From: Bacteroides cutis
GTDB taxonomy: Bacteria > Bacteroidota > Bacteroidia > Bacteroidales > Bacteroidaceae
Direction of reading: 5' to 3'
NCBI RefSeq assembly: GCF_900241005.1
Contig: NZ_OEST01000001.1
Location: 248,001-312,000, forward strand
Length of the DNA stretch: 64,000 bases
The notes under the pieces are model-generated. The model saw nothing but the letters and a program-made list of their open reading frames with translations. It was not told the DNA's origin and made no database searches. Numbering within the stretch: the stretch's first letter is position 1; each line of letters opens with the position of its first letter. The position numbers and the translations under genes were made by a program. This document shows, one piece after another, positions 1 through 8,435 of this stretch.

Positions 1-1
1 A

Positions 2-3000
2 CTTTACAATGAAACACTCTCATTAGCAACCAAAGGTTTTAACGGTATCTACAATGGTGATGAGAAAGCCATAGCTGACACCCGTAAAGCCTTGAATAAT
101 CGCCGAGCTATTTTATTAGGTAATCCTCTACTAGATAGTGATAAGATTGTAGCAGCACGTTACAAAATCGGTAATAGGGCACGCCGTATAATGACTCCTG
201 AATTGGGTACGCAAAGTAATAACTGGAGTAATCAGGAATCTGCACGTCGTGGAGGTTTCGATGCAGAAATCATTGAACTAAGTAACCTGCGCAATGATAT
301 ACAGATGCGACAAGTATATAAACCGACTAACGGTTCTTCTATCGCAGATTTACGCTTGCATTGGGATGGTGATCGTGTAATGTTTACTCAAACACGCGAT
401 GATAAACGCTGGAACGTATTTGAAGTGAAACTGGACGGAAGTGGTTTCAAACCTCTTATCAACAATGAAGAACCGGACTTGGAATTCTATGACGGTACTT
501 ACCTGCCGGATGGACGTATTTTAGCGATCTCAAATATCGGTTATCAAGGTGTACCTTGTGTAAACGGAAGCGATGCAGTAGGTAATCTGGTGCTTTATGA
601 CCCCCAAAAAGGTAATCTGCGCCGTCTCACATACGACCAAGATGCCAATTGGAACCCGGTAGTTATGAGTAATGGCCGTGTAATGTATACTCGTTGGGAA
701 TATACTGACTTGACACACTATTACTCACGTATCGTAATGCACATGAATCCGGATGGAACAGAAAACAAAGCTCTCTATGGAAGTGGTTCTATGTTTCCAA
801 ACAGTACTTTTGATATACAGCCACTCCCCAATCATGCTTCCGCTTTCGTAGGTATCATCTCCGGTCATCACGGGGTTGCACGTTCTGGTCGTATGATTAT
901 CTTCGATCCCACCAAAGGGCGTAAGAACGTGGCCGGTATGGTGCAAGAAATTCCTCATCGCAATCGTCCTATAAAGGAACTCATCAAAGACCGTTTGGTA
1001 GACGGTGTATGGCCTCAATTCATCAAACCCACCGTTCTGAACGATAAATACTATCTGGTAGCCGCTAAGCTGTCTCCAGAATCTCTATGGGGCATTTACT
1101 TGGTAGACGTATATGATAACGTAACCTGCATTATGGAAGCAGAAGGAGAAGGTTTTATCAGCCCTATCCTTGTAAAAAAAACACAGCTTCCACCAGTAAT
1201 CTCCGACCGGGTAAAATTGAATGAGAAAAATTCTACATTCTTCATTCAAGATATTTACGAAGGTGAAGGTTTGAAAGGAATTCCTCGTGGCACTGTGAAA
1301 TCACTTCGTATTCACGCTTACGAATATGCGTATGTAAAAACCCGTTCTGACCATAATTGGCATGGTATACAATCCGGTTGGGATATTAAACGTCTGCTAG
1401 GTACTGTTCCCGTAGAAGAAGACGGTTCGGCTATCTTCAGTGTACCCGCCAATACTCCTGTATCAATTCAACCACTGGACAAAGATGGAGTGGCCATTCA
1501 ATGGATGCGTAGTTGGGTAACCGGACAACCAGGTGAAGTAGTATCATGTATTGGTTGTCACGAAGACCAAAACCAAATTGCGATGCCTAAACGTGTGATA
1601 GCTTCACAAAAAGCTCCTGTGGCTTTGACTGCCCCCGAAGGTGGTTCACGTTCTTTCACGTTTGATTTGGAAATACAACCCATTTTGGATCGCGCTTGTA
1701 TCGCCTGCCACAATGGCAATAAAGCTTTCGACCTGCGTGGTGGTAAGAAAGACCAGTTAGGCTACGGTCTTTCTTATCTCAACTTGCACCCATATGTACA
1801 TCGTCAAGGAGGAGAAGGTGATATGGTAGTACTCCAGCCATACGAATATCATCCTAACACCAGTGAATTGGTACGTATGCTAAAAAAAGGACATTACAAC
1901 GTACAATTAACCGATAAAGAATGGTTGACACTATATAATTGGATAGACTACAATGCACCAGACAAAGGTTACTTCAATGCCAATGTCTTGACTTCACTTC
2001 CTTATAAAGGATATGACCAGATAGAACGCCGCATAGAATTGACAAACAAATACGGTAACGGCGCCGGTGTAGACTGGAAGAAAGAAATTAAAGACTATGC
2101 TGATTATTTGAAGAGTAAAGGTGAAATTACTCCTGTAATGCCCGAACCGGAGAAAGCAGTAAAAGTAAAAGATCTGAAAGTAAAAGGATGGCCGTTTGAC
2201 GCTGCTACAGCTAAAACAATGCAAACCAAATCCGGCGAAACACATCGAAGTATAGAAATAGCTCCGGGTATCAAAATTAATTTTGTCCGTATTCCTGCTG
2301 GACAGTTTGTCATGGGAAGTTACAATGGTGAACCCGATGCTTATCCCACTGCCAAGGTAAAGATAGACAAACCTTTCTGGATGGGTGAGTTAGAAATTAC
2401 AAACGAACAATTCAATGTTATTTTCCCGGATCATGATAGTCGTTTCGTAGATCAGATGTGGAAAGACCATGTAGTACAAGGTTACCCGGCAAATGAGCCT
2501 CAACAACCAGTTATCCGTGTTAGTTACAACGATGCCGTTGAATTCTGCCAAAAGCTGAGTAAAAAGACAGGTTTGAACATTACTCTGCCCACTGAAGCAC
2601 AATGGGAATGGGCTTGTCGTGGAGGTAGTGATGACGACTTCTGGTATGGAAACAAAAATACTGATTTCGGTAAAAAAGAAAATCTGGCGGATAAAACGAC
2701 TCTTCTCTTCGCTGTACAAGGCGTAGATCCCAAACCGATGAGTCCCAACAGCAGCTGGTATAAGTATTATACTTTCCTGCCGAAGGAAAAGAATGTAGAT
2801 GACGGACAACTCATACAAACAGGCGATAAAGTTTATGAAGCCAACCCGTTCGGTTTATACAATATGCACGGAAATGTGGCCGAGTGGACACGTTCAGATT
2901 ATTTACCCTATCCTTATAAGGTGAATAATAAAGAAACTTCCGACCACAAAGTAGTACGTGGTGGTTCGTATATAGAACGTCCTAAATTCTCCACTTCACA

Positions 3001-3070
3001 TTCACGTAAGGGATACTATCCCTATCAACGTGTTTTCAACGTCGGTTTCCGTGTGATTATTGAAGAGTAA
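2..3070 (+). CDS. Hydrazine-synthase-alpha-like / FGE-sulfatase-fold protein with two c-heme motifs (5' truncated)
   Basis: The frame is open from base 2, so the 5' end lies outside the window; a TTG at 92 is internal. The first part of the visible protein is beta-propeller-like and resembles the HZS-alpha-type proteins known from Bacteroidetes and Planctomycetes. Two CXXCH motifs follow: CIGCH at 1547-1561 and CIACH at 1697-1711. The second sits in a typical cytochrome-c context (CIACHNG). From about base 2270 comes a formylglycine-generating-enzyme/SUMF1 fold, with LPTEAQWEWACRGG, NMHGNVAEW and VVRGGSY. The paired active-site cysteines of true FGE are not seen near the C-terminus, so sulfatase activation is unlikely. 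Covalent heme would imply an exported protein, but the signal peptide is outside the window. Substrate unknown. Family placement is fairly secure; function is inference. Confidence 0.8.
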   Translation, partial: LYNETLSLATKGFNGIYNGDEKAIADTRKALNNRRAILLGNPLLDSDKIVAARYKIGNRARRIMTPELGTQSNNWSNQESARRGGFDAEIIELSNLRNDIQMRQVYKPTNGSSIADLRLHWDGDRVMFTQTRDDKRWNVFEVKLDGSGFKPLINNEEPDLEFYDGTYLPDGRILAISNIGYQGVPCVNGSDAVGNLVLYDPQKGNLRRLTYDQDANWNPVVMSNGRVMYTRWEYTDLTHYYSRIVMHMNPDGTENKALYGSGSMFPNSTFDIQPLPNHASAFVGIISGHHGVARSGRMIIFDPTKGRKNVAGMVQEIPHRNRPIKELIKDRLVDGVWPQFIKPTVLNDKYYLVAAKLSPESLWGIYLVDVYDNVTCIMEAEGEGFISPILVKKTQLPPVISDRVKLNEKNSTFFIQDIYEGEGLKGIPRGTVKSLRIHAYEYAYVKTRSDHNWHGIQSGWDIKRLLGTVPVEEDGSAIFSVPANTPVSIQPLDKDGVAIQWMRSWVTGQPGEVVSCIGCHEDQNQIAMPKRVIASQKAPVALTAPEGGSRSFTFDLEIQPILDRACIACHNGNKAFDLRGGKKDQLGYGLSYLNLHPYVHRQGGEGDMVVLQPYEYHPNTSELVRMLKKGHYNVQLTDKEWLTLYNWIDYNAPDKGYFNANVLTSLPYKGYDQIERRIELTNKYGNGAGVDWKKEIKDYADYLKSKGEITPVMPEPEKAVKVKDLKVKGWPFDAATAKTMQTKSGETHRSIEIAPGIKINFVRIPAGQFVMGSYNGEPDAYPTAKVKIDKPFWMGELEITNEQFNVIFPDHDSRFVDQMWKDHVVQGYPANEPQQPVIRVSYNDAVEFCQKLSKKTGLNITLPTEAQWEWACRGGSDDDFWYGNKNTDFGKKENLADKTTLLFAVQGVDPKPMSPNSSWYKYYTFLPKEKNVDDGQLIQTGDKVYEANPFGLYNMHGNVAEWTRSDYLPYPYKVNNKETSDHKVVRGGSYIERPKFSTSHSRKGYYPYQRVFNVGFRVIIEE

Positions 3071-3072
3071 CA

Positions 3073-3100
3073 TAAATCAGGCGTTTTTACGCCTGATTTA
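3073..3100 (+). terminator. Hairpin directly after the first gene
   Basis: Ten-base perfect inverted repeat, TAAATCAGGC / GCCTGATTTA, with an 8-base T-rich loop, starting 3 bases after the stop codon. Likely terminator or 3'-end stabiliser. Confidence 0.6.
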
Positions 3101-3158
3101 ACATGAAAAAGGCAATCACGAATAATATATTTTTCACAAAGAGAAGCAGAGATATTTT

Positions 3159-3209
3159 ATATAGAAAAGCGGAGTATACAAAGAAAATGTATACTCCGCT
3201 TTTCTATAT
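3159..3209. terminator. Bidirectional terminator: 21-bp perfect inverted repeat
   Basis: Arms at 3159-3179 and 3189-3209 are perfectly complementary over 21 bases around a 9-base loop. The element lies between two convergent genes (the c-heme/FGE gene and argS) and can fold on either transcript. Confidence 0.75.
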
Positions 3210-3224
3210 AATGATTACAAACAA

Positions 3225-5042
3225 TTACATTCTATCAGGTACTTCAATACCCAACAATCCCATTCCTAAACGCACTATCTTAGCAACATTCTCCGATAAA
3301 GCAAGACGGAAAACTTTTACTATTTCGTTTTCTTCGCGCAAAATACTAAAATCATGATAGAACTGGTTATATTCTTTCACGAGATCATACGTATAATTTG
3401 CAATGATAGAAGGACTATAATCTTCACCAGCTTGTTTTACAATAGCGGTAAAATCAGCAACCATCTGTATCAAACCTTCTTCTTTCTCACTTAATTCAAT
3501 ACCTGCCGGTATCTGGGTAGGAATAACAATACCCATCTCTTTTGCCTTACGCAATACAGACTGAATGCGGGCATAGGTATATTGAATAAACGGACCGGTA
3601 TTGCCGTTGAAGTCAATGGATTCTTTCGGATTAAAAGTCATATTCTTACGAGCATCCACTTTCAGAATAAAATATTTCAAAGCGCCCAATCCCACAATAC
3701 GAGCAATGTTATCAGCCTCCTCCTTCGTTAAACCATCAAGTTTACCTAACTCATCTGAAGTTTCCTTAGCAGTTGCAATCATCTCAGCCATCAGGTCATC
3801 AGCATCCACTACCGTACCCTCACGACTTTTCATTTTACCTTCGGGCAATTCTACCATACCGTAAGAGAAGTGAACTAATCCTTTACCCCACTCAAAACCC
3901 AATTTATCAAGCAAGATAGAAAGTACTTGGAAATGATAATTTTGTTCATTACCTACTACATAAATCATTTTGTCGATAGGATAATCAGCAAAACGCAACT
4001 TGGCTGTACCAATATCTTGAGTCATATAGACAGAAGTACCGTCAGCACGAAGTAACAGTTTATGATCTAGTCCCTCACCAGTAAGATCAGCCCAAACAGA
4101 TCCATCTTCTTTTTTATAAAAGAAGCCTTTCTCCAGACCTTCCATCACTTTCTCCTTACCTTCAAGATAAGTATTAGATTCGTAATAAATCTTATCGAAG
4201 GTTACACCCATCATTTTGTAAGTTTCATCAAAGCCTGCATATACCCAATCGTTCATTTTCTTCCACAAAGCACGAACTTCAGGATCGTTAGCTTCCCATT
4301 TCACCAACATTTCACGGGCTTCCTTCATTAAAGGAGATTCCGCTTCCGCTTTTACCTTAGCTTCCTCTTCACTCAGACCCTTATCCTGATATTTAACCAT
4401 CAGTTCTTTGACCTCTGCTTTATAATGTTTATCAAAAGCCACATAATAGTCACCAATTAAATGATCCCCCTTTTTACCAGATGATTCAGGAGTCTCACCC
4501 TCTCCATACTTCAACCATGCCAACATAGATTTACAGATATGAATACCACGGTCATTCACAATATTGGTTTTTACTACCTTATTTCCGTTGGCAGCAATAA
4601 TATTTGCCAAAGCACTACCCAATAAATTGTTACGGACATGCCCCAAATGAAGTGGTTTATTAGTATTGGGAGAAGAATATTCAATCATCACCAACGGTGA
4701 CTGATCCGTTACAGGAACAATTCCATACTGAGGATTTGCATGAACACTATTCAACAACTCAATCCATGCCGAAGAAGCAATGGTCAGGTTCAAGAATCCC
4801 TTGATTACATTGAATGCCGAAACCGAAGATTCGTTTGCCTGTAAATATTCACCAATCTCTTGTGCTGTCTGTTCCGGTCCTTTTCTAGACATACGGAGAA
4901 AAGGGAAAACAACCAAGGTGAGATGCCCTTCAAATTCTTTTTTGGTTTTCTGCAACTGCACTTGAGCGGCAGGAATATCTTGTCCGTAGAGTGCTTTAAG
5001 TCCGTTAATTACGGACGTTACCAATTTCTGTTCTATATTCAT
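3225..5042 (-). CDS. argS: Arginine--tRNA ligase
   Basis: Class I aminoacyl-tRNA synthetase that charges tRNA-Arg in the cytoplasm. The 605-residue length is normal for a full ArgRS. The N-terminal additional domain (about residues 1-90) is followed by SSPNTNKPLHLGHVRNN, carrying the HIGH-class signature HLGH at 132-135, and by a KMSKS-class loop written KMKSREGT. The C-terminal anticodon-binding DALR domain ends in MGLLGIEVPDRM. A minus-strand TATCTTTG box lies 24-31 bases upstream of the ATG. HU lies upstream on the same strand but is separated by a terminator, so argS is probably transcribed alone. Confidence 0.97.
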   Translation of the reverse strand: MNIEQKLVTSVINGLKALYGQDIPAAQVQLQKTKKEFEGHLTLVVFPFLRMSRKGPEQTAQEIGEYLQANESSVSAFNVIKGFLNLTIASSAWIELLNSVHANPQYGIVPVTDQSPLVMIEYSSPNTNKPLHLGHVRNNLLGSALANIIAANGNKVVKTNIVNDRGIHICKSMLAWLKYGEGETPESSGKKGDHLIGDYYVAFDKHYKAEVKELMVKYQDKGLSEEEAKVKAEAESPLMKEAREMLVKWEANDPEVRALWKKMNDWVYAGFDETYKMMGVTFDKIYYESNTYLEGKEKVMEGLEKGFFYKKEDGSVWADLTGEGLDHKLLLRADGTSVYMTQDIGTAKLRFADYPIDKMIYVVGNEQNYHFQVLSILLDKLGFEWGKGLVHFSYGMVELPEGKMKSREGTVVDADDLMAEMIATAKETSDELGKLDGLTKEEADNIARIVGLGALKYFILKVDARKNMTFNPKESIDFNGNTGPFIQYTYARIQSVLRKAKEMGIVIPTQIPAGIELSEKEEGLIQMVADFTAIVKQAGEDYSPSIIANYTYDLVKEYNQFYHDFSILREENEIVKVFRLALSENVAKIVRLGMGLLGIEVPDRM

Positions 5043-5065
5043 GATTTAAATGTATTTTCTCTTTG

Positions 5066-5073
5066 CAAAGATA
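5066..5073 (-). promoter_or_regulatory. -7 box of argS
   Basis: Reads TATCTTTG on the minus strand, matching the Bacteroidetes TAnnTTTG consensus, 24 bases before the argS start codon. No convincing -33 element. Confidence 0.55.
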
Positions 5074-5093
5074 CGAACTATTTTTAATTCCAT

Positions 5094-5131
5094 AAAAAAA
5101 GGAGACGTTGTATACGCCCCCTTCCTTTTTT
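5094..5131 (-). terminator. Rho-independent terminator of the HU gene
   Basis: On the minus strand GGGGGCG pairs with CGTCTCC (two G-U pairs) around a 7-base loop and is followed by seven T. It lies 20-57 bases beyond the HU stop codon. Confidence 0.75.
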
Positions 5132-5150
5132 AGTTTTATTTATGATCTAT

Positions 5151-5417
5151 TTATTCGATAGTCAATTCAGAACCGGCTTTAAACTTAGCAACCTTCTTTG
5201 CAGGAATCTGAATAGTTTTTTTCGTTGCCGGATTGATTCCGGTACGTTCTGCTCTTTCAACTACTGAAAAAGTGCCGAAACCCACCAATGACACTTTATC
5301 ACCTGCTTTCAAAGCCTTTGTTACGGATACAATAAATGCATCTAACGCCTTTTTAGATTCAACCTTTGACAATCCAGCTTCAGCTGCCATTGCACTAATA
5401 AGTTCTGCCTTATTCAT
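5151..5417 (-). CDS. HU/IHF-family DNA-binding protein
   Basis: Histone-like nucleoid protein of 88 residues, the usual HU length (about 90). It begins MNKAELISAMAAEAGLSK, the canonical helical dimerisation segment, and carries VGFGTF followed by the DNA-binding beta-arm region with RTGINPATKKTIQIPAKK. The IN-P intercalating proline is present. It acts as a dimer that bends and compacts DNA. It is a single gene with its own terminator. Bacteroides genomes carry several HU paralogues, so no numbered symbol is given. Confidence 0.95.
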   Translation of the reverse strand: MNKAELISAMAAEAGLSKVESKKALDAFIVSVTKALKAGDKVSLVGFGTFSVVERAERTGINPATKKTIQIPAKKVAKFKAGSELTIE

Positions 5418-5587
5418 AATACAAATTGATTAATATGTTACACAAAAGATAAATTCGTTATCACAACTTCCTACAAAAATAGAGCAATAAATCTGAATAT
5501 CAAATAAAAACATTAAAAAAAGATTGGAAAAAGATGAAAAAAAAGGAATAGGAATTGTATTTTCTGTTATAGAACAGAATTTATTCG

Positions 5588-5595
5588 TACTTTTG
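5588..5595 (+). promoter_or_regulatory. -7 box of the rhomboid operon
   Basis: TACTTTTG, matching TAnnTTTG, 39 bases before the first rhomboid ATG. The -33 region is weak. Confidence 0.55.
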
Positions 5596-5634
5596 CCAAA
5601 TAAAGCGAAAACAAGTTGAACGAATATACAGATT

Positions 5635-6369
5635 ATGAATAGTATACCAACAGTTACCAAAAACCTTTTGATTATTAATGTGCTGATGTTTCTCGGTACA
5701 CTTGTAGCCCAAAGTTATGGCATTGATTTGGCTAAATATCTGGGGTTACACTTCTTTCTTGCCGAAGATTTCAACGTGGCGCAACTGATCACCTATATGT
5801 TCATGCATGCAAGTTTCACCCACTTGTTTTTTAACATGTTCGCCGTATGGATGTTTGGTCGTATCCTTGAGCAGGTATGGGGTCCAAGACGTTTCCTGTT
5901 CTATTATTTGGTATGTGGTATAGGGGCAGGGCTTATTCAAGAAGTGGTAACAGGTATTCGATACATGACACTGGAAGCTGGTATGACTCCCGAAATGGTT
6001 GAAGCCGTTTTGAAAGAAGGTACCAAAGCACTTCATCAAAACATGAACTTCATTGATCCTATCATGGCAAGTCTAAACCTTACGCTAAACAGTTCTACTG
6101 TTGGAGCTTCCGGAGCCGTATATGCCATCTTACTGGGTTTCGGGATGTTATTCCCCAACCAACCGATGTTTATCTTCCCATTACCTTTCCCTATCAAGGC
6201 AAAGTACTTTGTTATTGGATATGCCCTCATAGAGTTGTATGCCGGATTTGCCAACAATGCGGGAGACAATGTAGCACATTTTGCACATTTAGGGGGTATG
6301 ATATTCGGTTTCATATTAATTACGTACTGGAGAAAAAAAAGTAGAGGAAATGGCAACTATTATAACTGA
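5635..6369 (+). CDS. Rhomboid-family intramembrane serine protease (first of two)
   Basis: Intramembrane protease of 244 residues that cleaves transmembrane substrates in the inner membrane. It has about six hydrophobic segments, an HxxxN-type element in TM2 (HASFTHLFFNMFAVW), the nucleophile motif GASGA near residue 157 and the catalytic histidine in HFAHLGG (H215/H218). An insertion of about 50 residues with an acidic/hydrophobic helix sits between the TM2-3 hairpin and the catalytic serine. Its last 20 bases overlap the next rhomboid gene, so the two are translationally coupled. Substrates cannot be predicted from sequence. Confidence 0.93.
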   Translation: MNSIPTVTKNLLIINVLMFLGTLVAQSYGIDLAKYLGLHFFLAEDFNVAQLITYMFMHASFTHLFFNMFAVWMFGRILEQVWGPRRFLFYYLVCGIGAGLIQEVVTGIRYMTLEAGMTPEMVEAVLKEGTKALHQNMNFIDPIMASLNLTLNSSTVGASGAVYAILLGFGMLFPNQPMFIFPLPFPIKAKYFVIGYALIELYAGFANNAGDNVAHFAHLGGMIFGFILITYWRKKSRGNGNYYN

Positions 6370-7240
6370 TCTGAAAAATACATTCCGTAGAGGAAATATC
6401 TATTTACAGTTAATTTATATCAATGTCGGAGTATTTATCCTTACTACATTGACAGAAGTCATACTGCAACTTTTTAACCGGAGCCTGGCAGGTGTATTCG
6501 AATGGATGGAGCTTCCGGCTTCACTTTCACGTTTCATTATACAACCTTGGTCTATATTCACCTATATGTTTATGCACGCCGGATTAATGCATATACTCTT
6601 CAATATGCTTTGGTTGTACTGGTTCGGTGCATTGTTTCTGAATTTTTTTTCGACAAAGCATCTGCGGGGTATATATATTCTAGGAGGGATTTGTGGAGGT
6701 GTACTTTATATAGTGGCTTACAACATTTTCCCTTATTTCCGTCCCATGATAGAATATTCTTTCATGTTGGGTGCGTCAGCTTCCGTACTTGCCATTGTTA
6801 CCGCAACCGCCTATCGTGAGCCTAACTATCCGATACAACTCTTCCTTTTTGGAACAATCCGCTTGAAATATCTGGCGCTGATTGTCATTTGTACCGATTT
6901 ACTTTTTATCACTTCCAGTAATGCAGGAGGCCACATCGCCCATCTGGGAGGGGCGTTGGCAGGGTTTTGGTTTGCTGCCGGCCTGAGTAAAGGCACGGAT
7001 ATTACATCCTGGATCAATAAATTCCTCGATGCCATCACTTCTTTATCCAGTATCCGCCCCCATAAGCCTAAAATGAAAATTCATTATGGAACAGAAAGGG
7101 GAAAAGATTATGACTACAATGCCCGTAAAAAAGCCCAAAACGATGAGATAGACCGTATCCTCGATAAACTGAAAAAATCAGGATACGAAAGCCTGACTAC
7201 AGAAGAAAAGAAAAGTTTGTTTGATGCAAGTAAACGATAA
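6350..7240 (+). CDS. Rhomboid-family intramembrane protease (second of two)
   Basis: Paralogue of the preceding gene, starting inside its last 20 bases. This 296-residue protein has HAGLMHILFNMLWLYWFG (rhomboid TM2 histidine/asparagine element), a GASAS serine motif (S143) in place of the canonical GASG, and HIAHLGG (H195/H198). A charged cytoplasmic tail of about 70 residues, ending in a lysine/aspartate-rich helix, follows the last membrane segment. Such a tail is common in Bacteroidetes rhomboids of this pair. The two may form a heteromeric unit or split substrates (inference). Confidence 0.92.
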   Translation: MATIITDLKNTFRRGNIYLQLIYINVGVFILTTLTEVILQLFNRSLAGVFEWMELPASLSRFIIQPWSIFTYMFMHAGLMHILFNMLWLYWFGALFLNFFSTKHLRGIYILGGICGGVLYIVAYNIFPYFRPMIEYSFMLGASASVLAIVTATAYREPNYPIQLFLFGTIRLKYLALIVICTDLLFITSSNAGGHIAHLGGALAGFWFAAGLSKGTDITSWINKFLDAITSLSSIRPHKPKMKIHYGTERGKDYDYNARKKAQNDEIDRILDKLKKSGYESLTTEEKKSLFDASKR

Positions 7241-7276
7241 TCACTCAGTATCAACCATTAATCATGCACAAAAAGA

Positions 7277-8377
7277 ATGAAGCATCTCGGTAATTTTGTC
7301 GTTTTTATCATACTGGTGATCAATGCTTTATTTACAGGGCTCATGCTATTAACAGCTTATAGCCCGTATATTTATCCGGTGACGCATCCGGTACAATCCT
7401 GTCTTGGACTGACTTTCCCTATTTTTGCATTGATTAATGGTTGCTTTTTATTTTTTTGGCTGATGATACAACGTTATAAATCCGCCCTTCTCCCTTTAAT
7501 AGGTTTCTTATTGTGTTATTCCCAAATACGTACTTATCTTCCCATCAATTTCCGTACGGACAACTTTCCTGAAGGAAGTATCAAATTACTTTCCTATAAC
7601 ATCATGGGCTTCAATGGGGCCAACAAAAAGGACGGCAAAAATGCCATACTTACCTATCTGAAAGAAAGTAATGCAGATGTCCTCTGTTTGCAAGAATATG
7701 CAACCGTAGAATCTCCCCATTATCTGACCCAGAAAGACATTGAACGTGAATTAGCCGATTACCCCTATCACCGTATCAACGCAGTGGGTAGCGCCAATGG
7801 ATATACCAACAAAATAGCCTGCTATTCAAAATATCCTATCCTATCAGCCCGGATACTGAAATATGCAAGCGAATACAACGGTTCCGTAGTTTACGAATTG
7901 AAGTTAGACAAAGACACAATAACCCTTATTAATAACCATCTGGAGTCCAATAAACTGACGAAAGCAGACAAAGATATCTACGAAGGTATATTGAAATCTC
8001 CCGAAAAAGAAAAAGTAAAAAATGGAGCACGACTGTTAATTCGCAAATTAGCAGAAGCTTCTGCCATCCGTGCCCCACAAGCTGATACTATTGTACAAGA
8101 AATTAATTCCTCCCGCCATCCTTTCGTCATTGTTTGTGGGGACTTTAACGATACTCCCATTTCATATACCCATCGTGTCATCGCAGAAAACATGAACGAT
8201 GCTTTTACTCAATCAGGACGTGGATTAGGTATTTCATACAATCAGAATAAATTCTATTTTCGAATAGACAATATATTAATTAGTAAGAACTTTCGATCCT
8301 ATAATTGTACGGTAGATCGCTCCATAAAAGAATCCGACCACTACCCGATATGGTGTTATATATCCAAACGACCGTGA
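7277..8377 (+). CDS. Membrane-anchored endonuclease/exonuclease/phosphatase family protein
   Basis: The 366-residue protein has two or three N-terminal membrane segments (about residues 5-30, 40-65 and 68-85) followed by an EEP fold. Hallmarks are LLSYNIMGFNG (Asn metal/phosphate motif), DVLCLQEY (catalytic Glu), VVCGDFNDTP-type GDFND (Asp/Asn), and SDHYPIW (catalytic Asp-His) near the C-terminus. The substrate of this family may be a nucleic acid, a phosphoinositide-like lipid or another phosphodiester, and the sequence does not decide it. The catalytic domain probably faces the periplasm. It lies 36 bases after the second rhomboid gene and is likely in the same operon. Confidence 0.88.
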   Translation: MKHLGNFVVFIILVINALFTGLMLLTAYSPYIYPVTHPVQSCLGLTFPIFALINGCFLFFWLMIQRYKSALLPLIGFLLCYSQIRTYLPINFRTDNFPEGSIKLLSYNIMGFNGANKKDGKNAILTYLKESNADVLCLQEYATVESPHYLTQKDIERELADYPYHRINAVGSANGYTNKIACYSKYPILSARILKYASEYNGSVVYELKLDKDTITLINNHLESNKLTKADKDIYEGILKSPEKEKVKNGARLLIRKLAEASAIRAPQADTIVQEINSSRHPFVIVCGDFNDTPISYTHRVIAENMNDAFTQSGRGLGISYNQNKFYFRIDNILISKNFRSYNCTVDRSIKESDHYPIWCYISKRP

Positions 8378-8435
8378 TTTCTCTATTTATAAAGAAGTAT
8401 AAATATAAACAAACTACTTAATATCTAATACTTTA

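Noticed and set aside
3103-3357. 84-codon plus-strand ORF
   Set aside because: Runs through a 21-bp terminator stem and into argS antisense; not a gene.
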